Positions 36,443 through 45,219 of a stretch of DNA of 64,000 bases are shown here, piece after piece. The translations under genes were made by a program, and so were the position numbers. The notes beneath the pieces are model-generated. The model was not told where the DNA came from, did no database searches, and saw only the letters and a program-made list of their open reading frames with translations. The stretch's first letter is position 1. Each line of letters starts with the position of its first letter. This DNA is from an uncultured Prevotellaceae bacterium. GTDB taxonomy: Bacteria > Bacteroidota > Bacteroidia > Bacteroidales > Muribaculaceae. The stretch spans positions 1-64,000 of the forward strand of contig ONYP01000006.1 of NCBI GenBank assembly GCA_900322135.1. The letters are read 5' to 3'.

Positions 36443-36768
36443 ACGGCGATGGCGATGAAGTTCTCAACTCGGAAGGAACGGAAGGCCTGCTTCTTGGTGT
36501 CCCAATAGCACATGGTGCCGTAGCTCGGAGCCTTGGCAGAGCGGCGGGCGGTTACACCGGCAGGGATGTCGCACAGGGTGCCGTAGGCGACGCGGGCAGA
36601 GCCGTCAACTTTCTCATAGAAGAACTTCACGACTCCCTTGCGCATCATCTTGGCAAGGCGGTAGAGCGTCCAGGCTTTCTTGAGAGCGGTGCTCCAGTTG
36701 ACGGTTGTGGACTCAAAGATGTGGTGAGCATAGCTCATAACTCGGGTGCGGAAACTTGTCTTGTTCAT
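36439..36768 (-). CDS. Hypothetical phage protein (DUF2693-like)
   Basis: 109 basic residues: KTSFRTRVMSYAHHIFESTT, a helical middle, then VKFFYEKVDGSARVAYGTLC and RSFRVENFIAIAV. The second half resembles the small Bacteroidales phage family annotated as DUF2693 (moderate certainty). Function unknown. It is the first gene behind a promoter with the AAGTCAAACATT leader. Confidence 0.6.
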   Translation of the reverse strand: MNKTSFRTRVMSYAHHIFESTTVNWSTALKKAWTLYRLAKMMRKGVVKFFYEKVDGSARVAYGTLCDIPAGVTARRSAKAPSYGTMCYWDTKKQAFRSFRVENFIAIAV

Positions 36769-36782
36769 AGTTGTAAGAATTA

Positions 36783-36833
36783 AATGTTTGACTTATAAGT
36801 AATTAACTCGTTTCTTATAGTATTGCAAATATA
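36783..36833 (-). promoter_or_regulatory. Promoter and AAGTCAAACATT leader of the 36768 gene
   Basis: Minus strand: -7 box TATATTTG (36826-36833), then GCAATACTATAAG, then the leader with ATAAGTCAAACATTTAATT (motif 36783-36794), then 14 nt to the ATG. The same layout appears before the 50359 gene. Confidence 0.6.
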
Positions 36834-36892
36834 ATACCAATAAACGGATGACAGGCAACAAAATGCGCCCTTTTTTATCCCACCAACTCTTT

Positions 36893-37378
36893 TTAACTCA
36901 AGGCTTTATGAATCATCGCACGGGCATCGTGGATGCGCCTCTTCACCGTTCCCAATGGTATGCCACGGCGCTCGGCAATCTCGGCCAGCGAGTAGCCCTG
37001 GGCGAACTCCAGCAGGGTGTCCACCGCAACCGATGCTGTGCACATACGCTGCACAGCAGACAGCACCTCGCCGTTCTCGGTAACCACATCTGGTGATGCC
37101 CCTCCCTCGCAGTCCTCATCGCCCATGCGCACTGTGTTCAGGTTCTCCAGCCTGCACCCAGCATTGATCCAAAGGTTCCTCATGATGGCCCGACACCATG
37201 AGAGCAACGGACGGCTGGGGTCGTAGCATTCCCGGTGCTCCAACGCCCTCGTCACGGCTTCAGCGGCGAGGTCGTGGGCTCCATCATCGTGGCAGTAGTA
37301 CTTCGCAAGCCTCTTGAGCTCGAAGTATACCGACACGATGTCCCGCTCAAAGCACACGGCTCGCTTCCAACATGTCAC
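36893..37378 (-). CDS. Phage sigma-70-like (ECF-type) factor
   Basis: 161 residues. Region 2 is near RDIVSVYFELKRLAKYYCHDDGAHDLAAEAVTRALE and RPLLSWCRAIMRNLWI (about 12-75), and region 4 near LLEFAQGYSLAEIAERRGIP with GTVKRRIHDARAMI (about 115-158). An insert with acidic text separates them. It could direct host RNA polymerase to phage promoters. The start is GTG at 37378 (inside the upstream small gene); a shorter start at a later GTG is also possible. It lies in the late region, not among the early genes, so it may act after early transcription. Confidence 0.8.
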   Translation of the reverse strand: MTCWKRAVCFERDIVSVYFELKRLAKYYCHDDGAHDLAAEAVTRALEHRECYDPSRPLLSWCRAIMRNLWINAGCRLENLNTVRMGDEDCEGGASPDVVTENGEVLSAVQRMCTASVAVDTLLEFAQGYSLAEIAERRGIPLGTVKRRIHDARAMIHKALS

Positions 37379-37499
37379 GGGCAGCAGTCTTCATGTCGGC
37401 AATCAGTTGGTCCAGTCGTTCATACCTCATCGCCCGCACTTCATCCTGGAGGGAGCGGACTTCTTTCCTCAGTTTTCGTATTTCTTTGGTCGTATTCAT
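37347..37499 (-). CDS. Small coiled-coil phage protein
   Basis: 50 residues: MNTTKEIRKLRKEVRSLQDE followed by VRAMRYERLDQLIADMKTAA. A long charged helix with heptad leucine and valine spacing, so probably a coiled coil. It overlaps the sigma gene by 32 bp and may regulate its translation or activity. Function unknown. Confidence 0.6.
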   Translation of the reverse strand: MNTTKEIRKLRKEVRSLQDEVRAMRYERLDQLIADMKTAARDMLEASRVL

Positions 37500-37540
37500 A
37501 GTTCTTGTGTTTTATAATGGTCTGTGCTGTTGGGATGGTG

Positions 37541-37548
37541 CAAAATTA
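37541..37548 (-). promoter_or_regulatory. -7 box of the small-protein / sigma-factor operon
   Basis: Minus strand TAATTTTG, exact TAnnTTTG, 42 bp before the ATG at 37499. Confidence 0.5.
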
Positions 37549-37830
37549 GGGAAGACAAGTGCCAAAAATCGGCACAACAAACCCAATATACTTTAATTTT
37601 CACGGAATTTTCGCGGAAATCCTCGTTATTTGCCACTTTATTTGCCCTTAAAAAGTGGTTGAAAATGAGTGATTTAAGGCTTGTTTTGTCGTAATTTTCA
37701 CGGAGTTTTGCCGTTTTTCTGCCACTTTACGAGAACTAAGGCAACATTTGTGGGGAAAATATTCCCAAAAACGGCAACAAAGGGGTGCAGAATATTCCAC
37801 ACCCCTCTGTACGCAATATACTATGGCAAA
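37549..37830. other. Intergenic region between tail genes and the sigma operon
   Basis: About 280 AT-rich bases with no gene. It contains two copies of AATTTTCACGGA (37595-37606, 37693-37704) and a terminator for the upstream tail genes (37781-37806). Confidence 0.5.
37781..37806 (-). terminator. Terminator of the head-tail operon
   Basis: 7-bp stem aggggtg/cacccct with a 12-base loop; the minus-strand RNA continues tttgttgccgttttt. It lies 25 bp after the 37831 stop. Confidence 0.65.
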
Positions 37831-38430
37831 TTACATGAACAATCCGGCCATGGGCGGCATCTTGGCCATCGCCTTGTTACGCTCGACAGCCTGATGCACC
37901 AGGTTGGCATAGACGCAGGCATTGATGTGCATCTCGACGGGAACCTTGAGGCTGCTCATCACGCTGGCGATTTCGGCATACCAGGAATGGCGCACATCGT
38001 CAACGCCGTTCTGCTTGGCGGCACGCTTGGCATTGTATTCCGCCATGCGCTGACGCTCATATTCCACCTCGCCGATGACAGACTGGCAACGGGCAAGGAT
38101 GGCATCCTCAGTTTTCAGGTGCTCCTCTCCGATTCCCATCGCGACGAGGATTTCCCGTGCATCGTCTGCCTTCCCGGACTGGCACAACGCCATGGCGATG
38201 CGGGCACAACGCTCCTTGATCGTCAGCTTCGTGGACTTTTCCTTGTCAGAAAGGTCCATCCTTGCCTGAACTGGGGACGCGATGGACTTGTACTCTGCGA
38301 GGATGTGCGAGGCAGCCTTCATCGACTCCTCCATGGTGGGGTTCTCTCCTTGCTCGATGAGCACAGAAGTGTCGCCGCAAGACAATTCGATGAGCTCCTT
38401 CAGCATCAGCTGGTCAAGACGCTGTTTCAC
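37831..38430 (-). CDS. Hypothetical phage protein after the tape measure
   Basis: 199 residues, mainly helical (MKQRLDQLMLKELIELSCG, QSVIGEVEYERQRMAEYNAK). No family recognised. It overlaps the tape-measure stop by 4 bp and so is part of the tail operon; possibly a tail-assembly helper. Confidence 0.6.
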   Translation of the reverse strand: MKQRLDQLMLKELIELSCGDTSVLIEQGENPTMEESMKAASHILAEYKSIASPVQARMDLSDKEKSTKLTIKERCARIAMALCQSGKADDAREILVAMGIGEEHLKTEDAILARCQSVIGEVEYERQRMAEYNAKRAAKQNGVDDVRHSWYAEIASVMSSLKVPVEMHINACVYANLVHQAVERNKAMAKMPPMAGLFM

Positions 38431-41400
38431 AACCTGCGGGAGAGATAAGCGTTGAACGACTGGTTCTTCAGCTCACGCGTCACGCTGCGCTCAAGCCTCG
38501 TCAACAGCTTGCCCATCGCCTTGGTGTTCGCAGCGACGCGGCCCTCAAGAGCCGTGTAGTCGTTGATGATGACGGGCTGGCCGCTGGACTTGTCGCGGGT
38601 GATAGCCATCGGCAGTGAGGCTCCCAGGCGCTCAATATCCTCGGGAGTGGCTGACGGGAACACCTCTGCGCCCTTGGGAAGGTTGACAAGCGTCGGCGTG
38701 TCGGGTGTGAGCCACACATTGTGGCCGGATATCACCAACTCTGCCTGGCCGCCGTCACCGACTACTGCGAGACCGCCAGGGTGAGGCTTGCCCTTGGTAC
38801 CTTCCTTGTACGCCTTGATGGGCTGCGCCAGTGCTGTCGCAGTCTGCAAGGCTCCCATGGCGGCAACGAACGCTGCACCGGGGATGCCTGCAGGCCAGCC
38901 AAGCTGGGCAAAGGTTGTCATGATACCCAGTGCGGTGGATATGGCAATCTGCGCCACCTTGTTCGCCTTGTCCATCACGGCCTGCTTGTACTGGAGCTGG
39001 GCCTTCTTCTTCTCCAGTTCCTCGGTGCGCTTGGCGGTAGCGGCTTCGGCTTCACGCTTACGGAGCTCAGCCTCTTCCTTAGTAATGACACCGTGCTCCT
39101 CAAGTTCGTCAATCTGCGCCATCTGAGCGTCATGATGCTCTTGCTCGGCATCCATCTGTTCCTCGATTTTCTCGATCTGGCTGTCGTACATGGCGGTGAA
39201 CAGGTCAGACACATTGCCGATGGTCTCGGCGGCTTTCTGGGCCCACTTCTGCATGGTCTCGATGCGCTTGTCGCGGCCTTCCTGTTCGTCCTGCAATGTG
39301 CGGTCGAGCTGTTTCTCCTCGGCATCGCCGACGGCTTCCGCAAGGTCCATCTTCGCCTGAGCAAGTTCCTTGGCGATGCGCTCACGCTCCTCGTCGGTAA
39401 GGTCTTCAATGGCAAGAGCCTTCTCAAGACCATTGACGGTAGCGTTCGCCACATCGATGGCGTTCTGCTCGGTGAGTTCAGCAGACTCCTTAGCATAACG
39501 CTTGCGGATTTCCTGGATCTTCTTCTCGTTGCCCTCTGCCTGGCGCAGTTCCTCAAGGTAGAGCTCACGCAGGATATTCGCTTTCTCGGCATTGGAGGCT
39601 ACGATGGAGGCTATCTCCATCTCGTTCTGCTCTTCCACGAGGGCAAGCAGGTCTGATCGCATGGCGGCAATGGTGGCGTTCATCTCTTCGGTGTTCTTCA
39701 GCTGCTGCTGCTGATATTCGTTCGCCATTGCGGTGAGGGCAGTGTATTTCGCCTGCTCAAGTTCGGTGGTGTCCTTCTTGTACTTCTTCGCCTCGGCAAT
39801 GGCTTTGTCGTACTTCTCCTGCTCGGCGGCAATGGCCTTGTCGCGCTCGTACTCTATCTGCCCATCTAACGATTCGTAGAGTTTACGCACATCCTCGACC
39901 TGCTGCGTGAAGGCTTCCATCGAAGTGGTGGTTACGATGGTGGAGATTGCGATGGCACGCTGCGTAGCGGACTTCTCCCACTCTTCAAGCATCTCGCTGG
40001 CCTCGCTGATGAGTTTCTTCATCTGCTCCTCGGCATTCTCGGCACCGTTGTCGTTCTTCGTGGTAGACCCTCTGCCGGTGCGGCGGGTGGGCCTGCTGCC
40101 CGATGATGGATTGGTGGTAGAGCCTCCGTTGAACTTTATCAATTTGTCGAGGACCCCACGCTGTTTAATAATAAGTTCCCTGAGCCTCTCGTATCTGTTC
40201 AAATATTCCTCAGCGATCTTGAATTGTCCGTCAACCTGCGCCTCGGCATAGTGTTGGAGCAGCACCTGGGCCTCGGCTTCCCACTTTATTACATCAATAT
40301 AGAATCCGCTGATGTCCGTCAACGCCTTTTTCCATTGGGCCAGGCTTTGATAATAACCCAACGACTCGCCATATTTGGAGTTCAGCTCATCGACAAGCTG
40401 CTTCTCTTCCTTGAGCGAACCGTTGAAGTTCTCGACCACCCGACGATAGTATTCCATCTCACCGGCAGTCTCATAGGCGGACTTGCCGCTGCTCGCGATG
40501 TCGTCAGTCAACAACTCAAGACGCTCTACTGTCTCCTCGGCTTCCTTGTTGAACTGCTTGATACCCTCATACAGGGCGACAATCAGGGCAATCACTGCGC
40601 CGATTCCCAGTGCGGCAAGGGCGACTTCCAAAGCAGATGCCGCTGTGGTGGCGCCAGTAAGTGCCACCGTCTCCACACCCAACGCGGCAGTGTGCGCTCC
40701 TGATGCCACGGTGGCACCTTCGGTGCCTGTTGCCACGGCTCCCTCTGCAACGGCGGTCTCCGTAGCGGCTACGGTCTCAGCCTGCAAGGCGGTAGCCTCT
40801 GCTGTCGTCGCGGTAGTCACAGCGGCTTTCTCAATGCCCAGCAGCTTTAGGATGGCATGGTAGGCACGATAAGCACCTGTGCCGTTGGTGGTCAGCTCGG
40901 TTGAAATCTTCTGGATGCCGTTCATCAGCGACATGATGCCCATCAGCTTCTGGGTGACCCTGGCGGCATCCTCGCTCTCCATGCCGAAGGCACTCATCGC
41001 ACCCTCCAACGCCTGCCAGCCGCCGACTGCGGTCTGAATGACACTGACGCTCTGCGTGAGCATCTGCGTATCGTTGGCATAGTCATTGATGGTGTTCTTG
41101 GCATCATTCATGGCATCCTTGAGGACACCGGCACGCTCTGCGACCTGCAGGAACGCCTCGCTCGTCGGGTCTACGCCGTTGGCAAGCATCTGCGCCATCT
41201 GCATGGTGAGTTCCTTCAGCTCTGAACGCAGCGACTTCCCTGCGATGGCATAGTTGCCCACATTGCGCTGGAACTCGCCCATGTCGGCGGCCATGTCCTT
41301 GAGGTGGGCATCAAGCTTCTGAATCTCTTTCTCAAGCAGCTTGCCTTCGGCTCCTCGCTTCTGCTCATCATTGAGCTGTTTCTGTGCCATCTTCAGACGC

Positions 41401-41996
41401 TCCAGCTGCAGCGACATCTGCTGATAGGAACCCTGCGCGGACTGCATCATCTTGGTCTCGTTGTTGAGGATCTTCTGCAGCTCCGCCTTGGCGGTCTTGA
41501 GCTCCAGTTCCCTGCGGGTGTATTCCTCGGCGGAAACGGCAGAGTTCTTGTAAGCATCCTTCAGGTTCTTCAGTTCCTTGTTGTACTTCGCCAACATAGC
41601 AACATTCTGCTCATGGGAGCCAAGCTGGTTCTTGGCGATTTCAAGGGCCTGCTGGTCCATCTGGTACGCCTCACGCTGCGCCTTGTTCAGCTTCTCCTGC
41701 TCAGCGAGCTGGCGGGAGATGGTGTTGGTGGTGTTGGCGATAACCTGCTGCTGTTGCTGCTGGATGCTCGTCAGCTGCTGTGTGGTCTGCGCAGCGTTCT
41801 TCATCTGCGTGTTGTACACCTGGGTTATCTTGTCGAGGTCACCCTGCACCTCCACTGGGATTTTCAGGCCCTTGGCGAGCTCCTTCCCCACTTCGGTGTA
41901 CTTGTCCAGCGTGTCCTGCATCGCCTGGTCGAGGGCGGCCAGCTGGTCAAGCGCTTCTTGGGCGACAAGGTCGGTAATCAGTGTTTCGTTTGCCAT
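38427..41996 (-). CDS. Tail tape-measure protein
   Basis: 1189 residues. Long coiled coils at both ends (about 30-260 and 680-1000, with repeated stretches such as AEQEKYDKAIAEAKKYKK), hydrophobic alanine-rich helices in the middle (about 385-460), and a C-terminal globular region with GPAGIPGAAF-like helices. This is the pattern of tape measures, which set tail length. Predicted tail length from ~1.5 A per residue would be near 180 nm, an estimate only. Between the tail-tube genes and the baseplate, as expected. Confidence 0.9.
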   Translation of the reverse strand: MANETLITDLVAQEALDQLAALDQAMQDTLDKYTEVGKELAKGLKIPVEVQGDLDKITQVYNTQMKNAAQTTQQLTSIQQQQQQVIANTTNTISRQLAEQEKLNKAQREAYQMDQQALEIAKNQLGSHEQNVAMLAKYNKELKNLKDAYKNSAVSAEEYTRRELELKTAKAELQKILNNETKMMQSAQGSYQQMSLQLERLKMAQKQLNDEQKRGAEGKLLEKEIQKLDAHLKDMAADMGEFQRNVGNYAIAGKSLRSELKELTMQMAQMLANGVDPTSEAFLQVAERAGVLKDAMNDAKNTINDYANDTQMLTQSVSVIQTAVGGWQALEGAMSAFGMESEDAARVTQKLMGIMSLMNGIQKISTELTTNGTGAYRAYHAILKLLGIEKAAVTTATTAEATALQAETVAATETAVAEGAVATGTEGATVASGAHTAALGVETVALTGATTAASALEVALAALGIGAVIALIVALYEGIKQFNKEAEETVERLELLTDDIASSGKSAYETAGEMEYYRRVVENFNGSLKEEKQLVDELNSKYGESLGYYQSLAQWKKALTDISGFYIDVIKWEAEAQVLLQHYAEAQVDGQFKIAEEYLNRYERLRELIIKQRGVLDKLIKFNGGSTTNPSSGSRPTRRTGRGSTTKNDNGAENAEEQMKKLISEASEMLEEWEKSATQRAIAISTIVTTTSMEAFTQQVEDVRKLYESLDGQIEYERDKAIAAEQEKYDKAIAEAKKYKKDTTELEQAKYTALTAMANEYQQQQLKNTEEMNATIAAMRSDLLALVEEQNEMEIASIVASNAEKANILRELYLEELRQAEGNEKKIQEIRKRYAKESAELTEQNAIDVANATVNGLEKALAIEDLTDEERERIAKELAQAKMDLAEAVGDAEEKQLDRTLQDEQEGRDKRIETMQKWAQKAAETIGNVSDLFTAMYDSQIEKIEEQMDAEQEHHDAQMAQIDELEEHGVITKEEAELRKREAEAATAKRTEELEKKKAQLQYKQAVMDKANKVAQIAISTALGIMTTFAQLGWPAGIPGAAFVAAMGALQTATALAQPIKAYKEGTKGKPHPGGLAVVGDGGQAELVISGHNVWLTPDTPTLVNLPKGAEVFPSATPEDIERLGASLPMAITRDKSSGQPVIINDYTALEGRVAANTKAMGKLLTRLERSVTRELKNQSFNAYLSRRL

Positions 41997-41997
41997 A

Positions 41998-42186
41998 TCA
42001 GTATTGCGTTATGATTTCGTAAAATTCGCCGTTATACTCGTTCCCCTCGCTGACGAAGCCGAAACGGCCGTCATCAGTGCGGTAGATAACCTGCGGGCAG
42101 TCCAGCAAGACCGCCGCCTTCTTGGCAAGGTCACGCTGCTTGGCGTAGTCCCTCTGCCATTTCTCCTGTTGACACCGGCAGCTCAT
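41998..42186 (-). CDS. Small tail protein
   Basis: 62 residues starting MSCRCQQEKWQRDYAKQRDL and ending GEFYEIITQY. Its start overlaps the stop of the previous gene by 4 bp and it ends 1 bp before the tape measure. A longer frame upstream overlaps the 42728 gene entirely and is less likely. Function unknown. Confidence 0.6.
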   Translation of the reverse strand: MSCRCQQEKWQRDYAKQRDLAKKAAVLLDCPQVIYRTDDGRFGFVSEGNEYNGEFYEIITQY

Positions 42187-42728
42187 ATAGTCTCCAACCA
42201 GTTGCGCAGCCAGGGCCACAGGAAATTCTCGTTGAAATGCGCTACGGCGGGGTCGCTCAATCCGAAAATCTGCGAGCCGTACTTGCGCTCCACGGCGGGG
42301 CCTTCGTCCCATCCGAAAGTGAATATCTCCACGCCCCGTGATGTCCCCCTGGCGCTGATGGAGCCGTGGAATGTGCCCACGATGAACAGGTTCGGGGTGT
42401 CGATGCCTCGCGGCGGCAGGTTCAGCCTCGCACTCGGCTCGGGTGGCGTGATGCGGTCCTTCCATGCGATGTACCGCTCGGGGTGCATGAAACACGGCAC
42501 CCAATGGTCGTACTCCTCATCATAGAAGCCCGCGCGCTTCTCGAGGAACCACGGGTCACTGCTGTAACTCGGCTCCAACGGTGCTCCTCGCCCGTCAATA
42601 CCGCTGTACAGCTGCTCACGGACGGAAACCGCCATCTCACCGGCGTTCTCGTCCATGCAACGCAGCACCTCGTCCTGAATCCCGTCCTTGACGCGCTGCA
42701 CCCTGTCTCTCATCTCGGCGATTGTCAT
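42183..42728 (-). CDS. Tail protein (possible tail completion component)
   Basis: 181 residues, starting MTIAEMRDRVQRVKDGIQDE. It has no recognised motif but its place between the tube gene and the tape measure and its helical start plus beta-rich end (ISARGTSRGVEIFTFG) suggest a tail-terminator or assembly factor. The ATG at 42728 is preferred; the open frame above runs across the previous gene. Confidence 0.6.
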   Translation of the reverse strand: MTIAEMRDRVQRVKDGIQDEVLRCMDENAGEMAVSVREQLYSGIDGRGAPLEPSYSSDPWFLEKRAGFYDEEYDHWVPCFMHPERYIAWKDRITPPEPSARLNLPPRGIDTPNLFIVGTFHGSISARGTSRGVEIFTFGWDEGPAVERKYGSQIFGLSDPAVAHFNENFLWPWLRNWLETI

Positions 42729-42780
42729 ATCATGGAAAATAAAAGGGGCACCCCACATGTTGCGGAAATGCCCCGATTGA

Positions 42781-42972
42781 TTACTTCTTGCTCTTCTTGG
42801 CGGGCTTTGCTTCGGGTTTGCCGAACATCCGCTCATAGACATCCGCAAGCATCTTTTCGCGGGTCTGTTCGTCGCGGTCCTGCCAGAAGACTCCCTTGTG
42901 GTGCTCAATGAACTCCTCCTTGGTCATCTTCGAGCAGGCCTCCTCGACGAAGGCTACACCTTCGTAGAACAT
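42781..42972 (-). CDS. Small tail protein, possible assembly chaperone
   Basis: 63 residues, acidic-helical first half (EEACSKMTKEEFIEHHKGVF), lysine-rich tail (PEAKPAKKSKK). It sits 5 bp behind the tube gene where lambda-type phages encode gpG/gpGT. No slippery heptamer is seen, so a programmed frameshift product is not supported. Confidence 0.6.
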   Translation of the reverse strand: MFYEGVAFVEEACSKMTKEEFIEHHKGVFWQDRDEQTREKMLADVYERMFGKPEAKPAKKSKK

Positions 42973-42977
42973 GGCTG

Positions 42978-43832
42978 TCAGGCTTTGTAGGGCTCGATGC
43001 CATAGATGCCGTTGGTGCAGAGCACGGATGCCTTCTTCAACGCGGGAGTAGCGTTCTGCGTTACAGTCAGCTGCAGCACATTCTCGGTGGCATCATAGGT
43101 GGCGGCAGTGATGCCGTCCAGCACGCTCGTAGCGGAAGTTCCGCCCAGCAGAGCGCCGTACTTGGAAGTGGCGTCGCCCTTGCCGTAGAACTCGACGACC
43201 TTGTAGTTGCTGCCGGTGGTGCCCTGCTTCTCCAAGGTCACGGGCATCAGACCGTAAACGGCGGTCAGGGCCTCGTAGTCCAAAGGCACAACATCCAGGC
43301 GCATCATGTAGTCCTCGACATCCTGGTAAACGACATTCACAGCGAGCGAAGCCTTGTCGCTTGCACCCTCATGGTCGTTGCCGCTGGGGTAAATGGTCAC
43401 AGGGATACCGCAGAGCACATCGCCGCCCTCAGGGTCGGTGAGACCGTAGAGGTTGTTGCGGGCGTCAATGAGGTACATATCAAACACCTTGTTGGCGTTC
43501 TTCAGGATCTGCGCACGCAGATAGTGACGGTACGCGTCGAGGGTGAAGGTATCGGTGCGGGCACTCATGCCGTTGTAGGCATTGGGGCCGTAACCCACCT
43601 GGCTGATCTGTGCCTCGCCGCCGCTGGGCTCCCAGTTCACGATGGCGGGGAAGCCGTACGCACGCTCGGGAAGGTCGGCATGGCACATGGCACGCAGGTC
43701 GGAAAGCGAGTCGTAAGACAGCTTGGTGCCGTGCTCAACGAGGATCATCGCTTTGACCTTGTTGTAGTCGATTTCGCAAACGGACTGACCGCTGAAGAAC
43801 GAATCAGTCTTACAAGTTCTAAGTCTTGACAT
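42978..43832 (-). CDS. Major tail tube protein
   Basis: 284 residues, beta-rich with a C-terminal Ig-like text (TAATYDATENVLQLTVTQNA). Its length, position after the connectors and before the tape measure, and mixed beta content fit the tube subunit of a siphophage tail. No catalytic motifs. Overlaps the previous gene by 14 bp. Confidence 0.7.
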   Translation of the reverse strand: MSRLRTCKTDSFFSGQSVCEIDYNKVKAMILVEHGTKLSYDSLSDLRAMCHADLPERAYGFPAIVNWEPSGGEAQISQVGYGPNAYNGMSARTDTFTLDAYRHYLRAQILKNANKVFDMYLIDARNNLYGLTDPEGGDVLCGIPVTIYPSGNDHEGASDKASLAVNVVYQDVEDYMMRLDVVPLDYEALTAVYGLMPVTLEKQGTTGSNYKVVEFYGKGDATSKYGALLGGTSATSVLDGITAATYDATENVLQLTVTQNATPALKKASVLCTNGIYGIEPYKA

Positions 43833-44412
43833 ATTCTCTTACGCAGTTTTGATTGTTAACCTTAATTTCGAGGCTTCGCAGGTCGATAGCGTCTATCGGC
43901 TCGCTAACCTCCTGGCCGCTCGGGGTGATGGCCCCGTAACGCCCATAATCGAAGTTCTTGGACATCGTATGCGGGACATATTCAAGCCCCCCGTAGCCCC
44001 AGTCGAAGCGGCGGTCGTGCAGCAGCACTTCTATCAGCTTCTCGTAGATGGGCAACAGGACGCGCTTGAACGATGTCTCCATACGCTTCTCATTTGACCA
44101 CTCCTTCTTCGACGAACAGGCGATGATGAGGTTGATTTTCGTGCGGTACTGGTAGTCGCCCGAATCCACGGTCTGCACATTCGGGGTCTGCAACGCTATC
44201 AAGGGGAACTTGAGCGGCATATTGCTGCCCACGCCCTTGCTGCGAACATCGAGCATGTCCTTGATGTACTGTGCAGAGCCGAAAATGTAGTTGATGGGCA
44301 CACCAACAACAGTCTCGGTAGTGCCGTCCGACTTGGTTTTGATGATGCTAACGGAACGGCCTACAGCCTCCACCACACTTGCGAAAATATCCTCAATCTG
44401 GTCCATCGTCAA
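43819..44412 (-). CDS. Head-tail joining / tail completion protein
   Basis: 197 residues: helical start (MTMDQIEDIFASVVEAVGRS), then beta strands with ALQTPNVQTVDSGDYQYRTK and a basic region. Position between the connector and the tube suggests a neck or tail-terminator protein; this is inference. It overlaps the connector gene by 4 bp (ATGA). Confidence 0.65.
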   Translation of the reverse strand: MTMDQIEDIFASVVEAVGRSVSIIKTKSDGTTETVVGVPINYIFGSAQYIKDMLDVRSKGVGSNMPLKFPLIALQTPNVQTVDSGDYQYRTKINLIIACSSKKEWSNEKRMETSFKRVLLPIYEKLIEVLLHDRRFDWGYGGLEYVPHTMSKNFDYGRYGAITPSGQEVSEPIDAIDLRSLEIKVNNQNCVREYVKT

Positions 44413-44948
44413 ATGTTGAACTGGTTAATGGGAGTTACCATGCTGACATGATAGAACACCTCATAATCGCTCGTCTCGGCCCACTTGACGAACTTCCTGT
44501 TCAGCTCCACCATGTGGTTCCATACCGAAACCATACGCTGGCGCGGAGGCTGGTTGTCGTTGGCCGACTTGATCCGCATCAGGCCGGTGACGGTCATCGT
44601 CTGATTGCAGTCACCCACCATCTTGAAGTAGATGTAATGGGCAAACGGCTTGCGGAGCCTCTCGCACAGATCCTCAGCGTCATCGTCTGCGTAGGGTTCC
44701 ACCACATCGCCGTCATCCGCATTCGCCAAAGCCAGTTCGTAGGCCTCGACGGCGGCAAGGTGGTACTCCACCTGAGCGGCGACGGCTTCACCCACCATCT
44801 TGTCCAGGAACTCTTCCTGGTAGTGCTCGATGTAGCCGTTGATGGCCTCCTGGACAGCATAAGCGTTGTTGTCGAGGTCATCGGTGGCCTTCGCATTCTC
44901 GATGGCGAGAGGACCAGTGTAGAAATATGAGCAATCAATGAGGTTCAT
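44409..44948 (-). CDS. Head-tail connector protein
   Basis: 179 residues, almost all helix (AVQEAINGYIEHYQEEFLDK, AAQVEYHLAAVEAYELALAN). It looks like the gp6-type adaptor ring proteins that bind the portal, although no exact family can be named. Located right after the head genes. Acidic middle (DDGDVVEPYADDDAEDL). Confidence 0.65.
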   Translation of the reverse strand: MNLIDCSYFYTGPLAIENAKATDDLDNNAYAVQEAINGYIEHYQEEFLDKMVGEAVAAQVEYHLAAVEAYELALANADDGDVVEPYADDDAEDLCERLRKPFAHYIYFKMVGDCNQTMTVTGLMRIKSANDNQPPRQRMVSVWNHMVELNRKFVKWAETSDYEVFYHVSMVTPINQFNI

Positions 44949-44952
44949 TCTG

Positions 44953-45207
44953 TCACTTCTTCTTGGTTTTCGACTTCTTCTTGTCGGCGGGAACCACCTT
45001 CTTCGTGTCGGTCGGCTTCATATCCTTGGTGTCCGCTACTGGAGCGGCCTCGGTGTCTTCCTTCTCCTCCACTTCCTTGGTGTCGTCCACGGAATCCTCG
45101 GGAACCTCCTCATCGAGGGGGTACACCTTGAGCGTACCCCTCTTGATGCGGATTTGGTTCTCACGAAGCACATTGTCCAGGTCCTCGCCTTCGATAACAT
45201 ACTTCAT
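44953..45207 (-). CDS. Small head protein with charged tail
   Basis: 84 residues: short ordered start with VLRENQIRIKRGTLKVYPLD, then a disordered acidic and lysine-rich tail (DTKEVEEKEDTEAA, ADKKKSKTKKK). The start resembles the start of the next protein (see the finding on the shared LxEN-IR motif), so the two may bind the same capsid surface. Confidence 0.65.
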   Translation of the reverse strand: MKYVIEGEDLDNVLRENQIRIKRGTLKVYPLDEEVPEDSVDDTKEVEEKEDTEAAPVADTKDMKPTDTKKVVPADKKKSKTKKK

Positions 45208-45219
45208 AGCCTACTCGGG

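Noticed and set aside
42781..42972. Programmed -1 frameshift between tail chaperone genes
   Set aside because: No slippery heptamer or following structure at the end of the 63-residue frame, and the next gene has its own start.
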